A DNA stretch of 45,440 bases, from contig DBYG01000083.1 of assembly GCA_002310175.1 (NCBI GenBank), forward strand, positions 1-45,440, read 5' to 3'. This stretch comes from Bacteroidales bacterium UBA1192 (GTDB taxonomy: Bacteria; Bacteroidota; Bacteroidia; Bacteroidales; Bacteroidaceae). The position numbers and the translations under genes are program-made. The notes below the pieces were generated by a model. That model saw nothing but the letters and a program-made list of their open reading frames with translations, did not search any database and was not told where the DNA came from. Below, one piece after another: positions 15,144 to 25,300 of this stretch. Numbering within the stretch: position 1 is the first letter of the stretch; each line of letters opens with the position of its first letter.

Positions 15144-16337
15144 ATGACAGCATACATCCAATCACTCAGCAGATTGTACAGGATAGGGCTTATGACCTTA
15201 ATGGCTGCCCCTTTCCTGATTCTTGCTTCATGCGTGGATGAAAAGGAACAGGCTCCACGAGGCATTATCGGTCTGGCCGGATTGAATGAAGGTGTGCAGA
15301 CTGTCATTGAAACACGTGCAGACATTACAACCCCCAACGGATACAGCAAGCTGGATTCCGTAATGAGTATCAAGGCGTACATATTTGCGTTCGATAAGGA
15401 TACACATACACGTGAGTCAAATACTGAAAATGATCATAACGGTGTGTTCAGCTACAAGAACAGCAAGTGGAGTTCCACCCTTGAGGGATCACATAATTTT
15501 GAATATACGCTGTTTGCTTACTCGCCTGACACTATCCCCGCCGCCAGTGTGACACTCACAAGCTCTGACGGACTGAGTGCGCAGCTCCAGATGACTGACC
15601 TGAAGGTGATAACCTCATGTGACCCCATGGCCAGTGTGGCTGCAGCCGGCGGAAATGCTCCCGGTGGTATTCTTACCAGAATCACTTCCTTTACGGAAGG
15701 CAGTCACAACATAGGAGTGGCTCAGGTTGCTGAGGTTAGTGATGAAGTGAGAACCAGGGTTTGGCTTGGGATGCGTCATCTGTATGCCAAGGCATCCATA
15801 AAGTTCGTGGTTGATCCAGCATACGACCTGATTCGTACCATTAAGGTCAAGGAGGTCAAGGTTAAGGCTGCCAGCGGCACGCTGACCGGCACATCCACCT
15901 ATACATACGCTAACTCAACCAATCTGCAGGGTACCATAGCCTGGAGCACCGATGCTTACAGCACTCCTGCCGCATCAGTAAATCTGCTTCAGGATCCCAC
16001 TGCTCCGGATGATCTTTTTGATACTGATCCTGTTTCCGGGGATCCGCTTGAGACAATTACACTGAGCAGTACGCCCAAACCGTTCGGTTGGTTCTGCTTC
16101 CTGCCCAAACAAAAACCCTCTCTTACACTGGCTGTAAAGTATGACGTGTATGACAAGAAGGGTAATCTGATTCGTGCTGACCAGGAGGTCACCAACGGCA
16201 ACCTGCTTCAGAATGTGCCTACAGCAGCCCAAGGTCTTGCTGCAGGAAACAATTATATTATAACCGTCCGTGTAAACCCCACATATCTCTACCAGTTAGG
16301 GGATGGGGATACTGATCTGGAAATAGTTATTGAATAA
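15144..16337 (+). CDS. Fimbrillin-family lipoprotein 8 (divergent)
   Basis: A 397-residue lipoprotein with lipobox Cys30 (LILASCVDEK) and Glu-Thr-Arg58-Ala at the usual site. It lacks the W-x-Y-x(3)-YWD core motif; the corresponding strand is FEYTLFAYSPDTIPAASVTL from about residue 118. A MRHLYAKASIKFVVD block stands where other subunits have HILSKL. It ends in NNYIITVRVNPTYLYQL and a very short acidic tail (DLEIVIE) with no terminal Phe-Asp-Ala/Trp strand. It still looks like the Mfa-like fold. As the last subunit gene, 18 bases before the first giant protein, it could be a tip protein or adaptor that links the giant adhesin to the fibre; this is inference. Confidence 0.75.
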   Translation: MTAYIQSLSRLYRIGLMTLMAAPFLILASCVDEKEQAPRGIIGLAGLNEGVQTVIETRADITTPNGYSKLDSVMSIKAYIFAFDKDTHTRESNTENDHNGVFSYKNSKWSSTLEGSHNFEYTLFAYSPDTIPAASVTLTSSDGLSAQLQMTDLKVITSCDPMASVAAAGGNAPGGILTRITSFTEGSHNIGVAQVAEVSDEVRTRVWLGMRHLYAKASIKFVVDPAYDLIRTIKVKEVKVKAASGTLTGTSTYTYANSTNLQGTIAWSTDAYSTPAASVNLLQDPTAPDDLFDTDPVSGDPLETITLSSTPKPFGWFCFLPKQKPSLTLAVKYDVYDKKGNLIRADQEVTNGNLLQNVPTAAQGLAAGNNYIITVRVNPTYLYQLGDGDTDLEIVIE

Positions 16338-16355
16338 TATAGGAGAGCTTACGTT

Positions 16356-19300
16356 ATGAATATATCCACCCGAATCTTAAACAGACAACTTGTCAGAGTG
16401 CTGCTGGCCGGTATGCTGCTTTCTTCGGCCTTTGTAACGGACATGTTTGCCGATGTAACCATCAAGATAGGCGGCAACGTGTACGGTGGCGGAAAGGACG
16501 GTGCCGTAGGCACAAGCCATACCTCATCAACCACAACAAAAGAGACTCCTAAAGAGGAAGTGACTATTACTGACAACAGCGGCACTCCGGTCAAAGTTAC
16601 TGAAGTGGTTGTCAATGCCGGTACAATAAAAGATGGCAGCACAAACGGTAAGATTTTCGGTGGCGGAATGAACGGCCGTGCATACGGTGGTACATACGTA
16701 ACGGTTAACGGCGGTGAGATGAATATGGTTTTCGGTGCCGGTGACGGTTCCGGAGCAGTAGTATTCGGTCATGATACGGTTCTTATCAAGAACGGAACAA
16801 TCAACAATAACGTTTACGGCGGTGGTAACGAGGCTGACCTCATAGGTACCACAACAGTGACGCTTCAGGGTGGAACCATCAAGGAGGATGTGTATGGCGG
16901 TTCACGCATAGCCGACATATTCGGTCATACCTATATTGATATTGACGGTGCCAATGCTAAAAATGACCTGATCATCAAGAATATCTACGGTGGTAATGAT
17001 ATATCAGGCCGGATAACTTCCAGCACTAACGACAATTGGGCATGGGTAAAAAGTGAGAATCTGACGGTTCCTTTCACTATCAGCACTGCAGGTACCATGA
17101 ATGCCTCCGCTACTGTGGATGAGACATGGAATGCGTTTATTCGCTCCACCAAGAACAGTGCCAGTCCGGTTAAGAACATTTTCATCGGTAAGCTTTATGG
17201 CGGTGGAAACGGTGATTACGGCACAGAGTATGATGCCGGAGGTCTTTACGCAGGTAAGACACTGCCTGTCATAGACAAGGTGTACCTGCAGATTGAAGGA
17301 GGAAATTTCGGATACCTGCTGGGAGGTGGTAACAATGCTACCGTCCTTCAGAGCACAGACATCTATATAAACAATGAGTCAGACCCGGTTCAGTTGACTG
17401 AGGATAAGGTTAATGCCACCGGTATCAGTAAGACGGCATTTACAGAGAGCGGTGGTGTATATACCGCCAACAATCAGTTTGACGGCGTGTTTGGAGGAAA
17501 TGACCGTGCCGATATGGCAATACGTCCTGACTGGTATCTGAACAAGGCATCCATCAACAACCTCTACTCCGGTGGTAACGCCGGCAGAATGATCTACTAT
17601 GAGGAGGTGGAAGGACATAAGAAAGGCGGTATAATCCTGGAACTGAACAGTGATTACCTTACTGTGAACAACGTATATGGCGGTTGCCGTAAGGCCGATG
17701 TAAGACCACTTAACGCAGGATTGGATGCCACATTTGATGCTGAGACATTTGACGGGATAGTGTTTCCCGCCAACTATTCAGCCAGGGTCCTTGTAAAGAA
17801 AGGTACCATCCAGAATGTCTATGGCGGTAATGATGTTTCCGGTAAGGTTTACGGAGGTAACGCCCTGGAGATCCTGAGTACCATCAACGGCAATGTATAT
17901 GGCGGTGGAAACGGTAATTATCCCTACACTGATAAAACTGATTCTTTCACTGAGCATCCTGATTATGCCGATTATCTGTTTACGGTAGGGACGGGTGAGG
18001 ATCCAATTGATGCCATGAATGACTTCCGCCCCAATGCTGAGAGCGTGAGGCTTCATGTGGCCGGAACAAGTACAAAACAGACATATATAGGTGGTGAGCT
18101 TTATGTGGGCGGAAACAGTGCAACCCTGAAATCAGACAAGACCGGTGCTGAGGCAACACTTATAATAGGTGCCTACGTAACTGCGGACAATATGTTCCTG
18201 GGCAGTAACGGTATCAACATGAAGGAAGCTACCATGATGAACCACTATAAGGACAATACTTTCAGCAGTGTGGTATTGGATTCTGACTCAAAGCTGGCCA
18301 AATATATGAAGGGTGCCGATGTGTCAATCATGCCCACTATCCTGTTTGATGATATGGAAGGTGCGGAATATTCCACCTTCATAGGTGCTTTCCATGTGGG
18401 AGGTAATGCCGGCAGTATGTCAGTACCGGGTACCATAACCATGAATTTCAACCAGCCGGTCACCATATATAAACGTGTTGTAGGCGGAAGCAATGACGCT
18501 AAAGTCACTTTTACGAACGGCGGCACATATACACATAACGGCGGTCTGTTGGCCGCAACCGCTTCAGGAACTCCTAAGATCATAATAAACTTCAATGAAG
18601 GCGATAACGGAGGCATACGTTTGTTGCCCAGGGTACTTACGGAAACCGCCGGAGTATATTCACTGGATACATGGAGCACTGAAGAGATAAACAGCAACAC
18701 ATATCTTGAGGGCGCCAATATCTACGGCGGATGTTACACCAGCGGAATTGTAAACGGCGGTGTGGAGATAAACCTGAGGACCAACTTCTTCAGTGACGAT
18801 GATATTTTCGGAGCATCCAAGTCAGGTGTTGAAAAGGAGGACCAGCTGTATGTGTTCAGTAAGGCACTGAGCGCTTATGGCGGTGGTTTCGGTGAAAACA
18901 CCACTATTAACGGTGATACCAGAATCAATATGTATTCAGGCAATATCCTGAAAGTGTTCGGAGGCGGCCTGAAGGGTGTTGTGGATGGAAACACCACCAT
19001 CAATCTGGCTGACGGCAATGTGGGAAAGATTTACGGCGGCGGATTTGAAGGTAACATAACCCATAATACACGCGTTAATCTGGATGGAGGTAACGTGATT
19101 GACGCATTCGGTGGTGCATGTAATGCCGATATAGGAGGTTACGCACAGATGTTCCTTGGTTCAGGTGCCGGAAACAACGGTACACCGGGATTGACAACCG
19201 TTGCAGAGAATGTATATGGCGGAAACGATTACGGTGGTAATATAATCGGCAGCAATACAACACTTGCCGATGTTAACATCAACCTGACTGACAAGTCCAT

Positions 19301-22300
19301 GATATATAAGTATGATGCCGGAGCCCAAACTGCGGCTGTACTTCAGTCATCGGCTTACGTTGAGTACAGACTGGGTAATGTGCTGGGTAACATTTTCGGT
19401 GGCAGTTGCGGTAATTATACTTACACCACACAGAGTGACAAGCCATACGTGGTAAGTTCATTCGTCAATTTCAGACCAACGGCCGGTGCCAGTCTCGACA
19501 ATAAGGTGACCCGTATATTCGGAGCAAGCCAGGGCGTGGACGGTTATGTAACCGATACTGAGAAGGACAAGATGCAGAACCGCAGTTATGTACTTGTCAA
19601 CATTCCATCCGGCATGACCAATTTCACCGCTACTGACGTGTTCGGTTCCGGTGAGGCCAGCGGATTGGGTATGTTCACCGCTGCCGCGTCACTTGGACGT
19701 GACAATGCCGCAAGTGACAACTATTCAGCTGTGGTTGACATGATGAGCGGAAGGGTCCGTGACGTATATGGAGCAAGTTATAATGAAGGCATAACCCGCA
19801 GGACTGTCGTTAATGTACCAGCCGGTTCCACTGCATGGATGGACAGGATATTCGGTGGCGGTTACGGCAGAGGACTTAATGCTCCCTGTGACACATACGA
19901 GTCCACTGTCAACTGGAGCAGTGAAGATGCAACAGTGGGATGGTATCAGGACGGTATATACGGAGGTAACAATAACAGCCGCCGTACGCTGTATGCCATA
20001 GTCAACATCAATTCACCGGTCTATTCCGTACATCCGCAGGGTAATGTCACTGAACAGTTCGCCACGGTATATGGTGCCGGTTTCGGTTTGGACACATGGT
20101 GTGAATATACAGAGATAAACCTTAACAATGGCGCAGACAAACTGTATGAGGTGTATGGCGGAGGTAAGCTGGGACGAGTCCTGAACGTTGCTTCCGTTGA
20201 CGCATGGCAGACAGAGCTGGGAGCGGTTAATCTTCCGTTGGAGCTGGACGGTTATACCAATCCCGGACTTACAGGTGCTAACACATTGGCCAAGGTAAAC
20301 AAACTTGGTGTAACGACTAATACAAACGTAAACATCAACTCCGGTGCTAAGGTGAGCGGTTATATGTATAACGGTTCACTCAGCGGAGGTTACGCTTACG
20401 CAGGCGGCCTTGGAGACCAGAACGATATCAAATGCGGATCCATATCCGGAACAACCTATATAGGTCTGCACGGTGGTGTTGTGGCCAAGGACATATATGC
20501 CGGCGGAACAAGCGGCAGCGTCCTGGATTACTATAAGGTGGGAACTGAGAGCAATCCTATTGCCCAGACCTACGCTTATATTGAGGGCGGAACAGTCCGT
20601 AATGTGTATGGCGGCGGATGGCGCGGTAGCGTAGGTTATCTGAAGACCGCCACCAACGGCCTGACTGATGATATCCTTGGAATATCAAACGTCACTATAG
20701 GTAAACTGAATGGAACCACTTATACGGAAGGTGACCCGTCCATTACCCGTAATGTATATGGCGGAGGTGAAGGCGGCCAGATTTACGGAACCACCAACCT
20801 GACAATCAACAACGGCCATATAGGCTACAGGTATAACAGTGAGACAGGTGTATACGTTCCTGAGCTTGATGATGCGGCTGTGGGTGACAAGCTTCTGGAG
20901 ACCAGCGGCAACGCATTCGGAGGCGGTTATGTGGCCAACAGCTCCGTTGATATCTCCAATGTCAGGATGTACGGCGGCCAGCTCCGTTCCGGACTGTACG
21001 GCGGCGGTGAGATAGCCACCATAGGACGCGGCAGAATGAACGGTTCCACTCCTGAGGTTACCAAATACGGACAGACCAATGTATATCTGTATGATGGAAA
21101 GGTGCTGGGTAACGTGTTTGGCGGCGGCCGAGGTGAGGACAACTGGGGCGGTGACGGTTATATGACCGAAGATGAGAAGAAATGGATGGACCTTTCCTCA
21201 AGAGGATATGTGTTCGGTAAGACCAGGGTGTATGTTTATGGAGGTCAGGTTGGTGAGGATGCCACTGTGGCCAAGGGTGACGGCAACGTGTTCGGAGGCG
21301 GTAACCTGGGTTATGTCTATGGTGATTGTGTAAAAGGAACTGACGGTTACTATTATGAAAAGGATTCAAACGGTGACCCCACAGCAACCCTTTCTGAGGA
21401 CTGTAAGGTCGTGGTTGAACCCAAGTGCCTGGTTCTTACTGCATTTGGCAGTTACTCTGTAGGTGACCGTGTGGATGCTGCTTATATGAATACTCTTCCG
21501 TATGAAAGTAGTGTCTGGGATAATATTGACCACGCCGGTATCACTATAGGCAATGCTGTATTCGCCGGTGGAAATGTATCACGTGGTTCAGACCGCATCT
21601 ATGCCAACACTCCTACCGTATTCGGTAATGCCACAGCATCCGTGATGGATATTTTTGCAATGGATTTCATAGCTATTGGTGATGACGGTATAGGAGGTCT
21701 GTACGGTGACGGTAACCTCACTCTCGTGGATGGATATCGTGAGTTGAATATCACCAATTACGGAACTGATTATCATCATCTGGAGAAAGACTTGACTTAT
21801 GAAAAATATCAGAACCTGAACAAGCGCCAGAAAGCTTATTATGAATTGAAGTACAAGCTTAAGGATAGTCAACTCCATATTGATGACAATACGACACATT
21901 CATACAGTAATTATATAGAATCCACATCCCTTCATTCATATACTTATACTGATGCCGATAACAATGACGTGACTCTCCTGTTCCGCAGGGGACAGAAAAT
22001 CACAGCAGCCCAATATGCTGAGTATAAGATAGACCAGGATGATGATGAAAAATTACTGTGGAGGAACGGCAGCAAGACATACAGGTGGAGCGATCAGATA
22101 ACAGAGAATGAATATGACCTCATGGATACGGATGAGCAGCAGTACTGGGATCTGTATGGTTTCTGCACACTCTATCTGGGACGCATGATGAACACCATAC
22201 AGAGAGCTGATTTCTGCGGTGTGTTCGGCAGCCGTATAGTAATGCGCGGAGCTCTGGACCGTGCAACGGATCTGGCTGACTATACTGACTATACTATAAA

Positions 22301-25300
22301 CCGTGTTGATGAGGTTTCACTCAACACTTCATATCAGACAGGATCAGATCCTCAGGGTAATTATTTCGGTATTTACAGCGTGGTCAATTATCTGGGAGCT
22401 CTTACAAGTGATATGGGATTCTACGAGAAACGTATAACTAACAGTGAGGGTAATGACTATTATACCGATATCAGCCTGAATGGTAATACTTATGCATACG
22501 GTTCAGATAACGCCACGTATTACAACTGGAAGCTGGCCAATCTTACTGCACGCAAGCGCAATAACGGAACAAGCCGCAACCAGGTGGCTCTTGCATCCGG
22601 TGTATGGCTTGAGATAATAGACAAGGAGACAGAGCAGCATAAGGACAGTAAGACATACGGTCCCATAACCGGTGTGGTGGAACTGGACCTTATCAGTGTG
22701 GCCACTGGTGAGGGTGGCGGTTATGTCTATGCCCGTAACGACCACAAGCCGGTTGACTGGGCTGCGACCCGAGCTAACGATGTTTTCAGAACGAAGATAA
22801 TCTCTGAAACCAACAGGAATGCCGTGTCATACAAGCAGCTGGTATTTGATGATTCAGCTGATACTATCCCGATGCAGACTACCGGTAACTTTGTGAATTC
22901 AGTAAAGAGAATCGTGGATGACTGCTATCCCATAAGCGGTGCATATTCAGGAGCTGACGCGGCTCCCGCTCATTACTGGTATATAAGAGGTGAGTATTAT
23001 GTTTATGAGCAGACCATATCGGCTTACACAGGATCCGCTATAGCATATCCTGAAATGATAAGCATACCTCTTACCATTACTCCTGAGTCACGCGGTAAAC
23101 TGGTGCTCAATGCGGTTGAGGATAACTATACCGCTTATTGGGACGGTGATGTGCTGCCCAAATATCAGAGCACAACTGATCCTGACGCCATAGTTATCAG
23201 CAATAAGCTCTATCATAAGAATGATCCTATCTCCTACTGGGAATATACTCTGCTCACTGATGAGGAGAAGCAGTTCTTCATAGCGGATCAAACTTATGTA
23301 TGCTCCAGTGACGTGACGCTGAACAATAAGACTTATCATGCCGGTGATATCCTGACTGCACTTCCACGTCCTGATGCTCTGGAACTGTATGTATGTGTTC
23401 AGGATTTTGAGGACAACAGTCATGTAGAGGGCGACGTAATAACTGAAGCTGAATATAACAATCTGACCAGAGTTAACAAGAACAAGTTTGCCCGTGCATT
23501 CGATCCCGCCAATGCTGTCAACCATGACAACGGCTTCCTGCTTACTTTTGATTGGGACAATCCTGATGTATGGAGCACCCACTACCAGCGTGATGTAACT
23601 CCTGCTACTTCCGGTAATCAGGTTATACGCAGTGACGTTGAGGTGGCAGGTTATGTATTGAGCCCCACATTCCTGTGCACCGAATCCGGTCTTTACGGCC
23701 AGCGTGATTACTCACGTGAGGATCTTATTGATAAAGAGACTTACCTCAGCCAGCCGGGAGCTGCCGTGCTGTCAGCATACAATGCTCCGGCACAGGCCGA
23801 ATTCAAGAAGGCATACATGGTTTCCGAGGAGTTCAGTTATATTGACGGCGAAAGCAGGAAACATGAATATGCCGAGGGTGCACTTATTGATGAGGATGAG
23901 TATAACACATTGTGCGGACTTGGATATACACTCAAGCTGACTCCCGCCAAACTCTGTATAAGCACTTATGAGGTCAGCTCACAGGAGAGATACCTGAACG
24001 GATTGACCTATCCTGTCTCTGATTATGAAGCGCTGAGAACGGCTGCAGGTTCTGACCAGGATATGATAGACCTGATAGAGAGTTCATTCAGTGATGTATA
24101 TATCTGCACGACTCCCGGTCCATGGGGAGGAAGTGAGTTCCAGAGTGGTCATAATTATCCTGCACTCAAATACAGTAACCTGACCGCTTCAGAGAGAGCA
24201 CACTTCACTTATAACTATGATGCTCTTGATGTCCTGTCCGAGGACTTTGAACCGGAAGCTGAAAGTGCTGACCTCCTGAACTATCAGGGTAACAAGAACG
24301 TTAACGGCAATCCTGTCATAGACCCGAATATACAGATACCGTTTGCTGATCAGTGTGCCATAGACTATAGTGCCACATATAACTCCGACACTCCTCTGGC
24401 ACTTCAATCCGGACAGACTGTGACGGTAAACCGTGGCGGCACGGAGATAACCCTCAGCTATTCCGCCTCTCCTACAGATGCCAACCGCATCATAAAGAAT
24501 GACGTGCTTATCAACACTGAGTATGAGGATCATCTGATAAATGAGCAGTACAATTATACGCCTATTGTTGTTTCCGGAAATGATCCCACAGCAAAGGTCT
24601 ATCATGTGGCCAAGGAATATTTCAATGTGGGTAATGACTACTTCGCATTAGGACAGGTGGTAAGCGATGACAAGTACCTCGGTCTTCCACATGATAAATT
24701 CATAGATGTTCCAAGGAGCAGCTTACCGGATCTTCCTACAGGTGATGACAAGAAGATATATTATTTCTGCTCAAAGCCATATGAAGCTCTGACAGGATTT
24801 ACTGATATAAACAGTGAAACGCATGCTGCGGGAGTCACTGTTCCTCAGGGTACAATCATTGTTTCAGGTCAGTATTCTACGTTCATGAACCAGCAGAAGA
24901 ATTTCAGTATTGACGGTAAGGTACCGACTGCCACATCTACTCTGTTCGTATCACGTGAGACAGATATCAAGAAACTGTCAGAGGACAAGATTGTGACCCT
25001 GGTTTATGTGTATGACTATATAGAGAGCGATGAGAGCGGAACGGCTTACGAGACCATACGCGAGCGTCATATCGTGAACATACGCGTCAAGTTTGAGAGC
25101 GGTCTGCCCATGATAGGTGAGCTGAACACTCCGCCCACCATATTGCCGGGTTCCAAATTAAGCATCAGGACTCCTGAGGTGACCCGTGGCGCATTCGAGC
25201 CGCTGGGTGGTGGATGGGAGATATTCCATAATGAGGATGACGCCCTGTCACACAAGCGCGGTTCTGAGTTCATAGTGAACAATACTCCTCTATACTGGTA

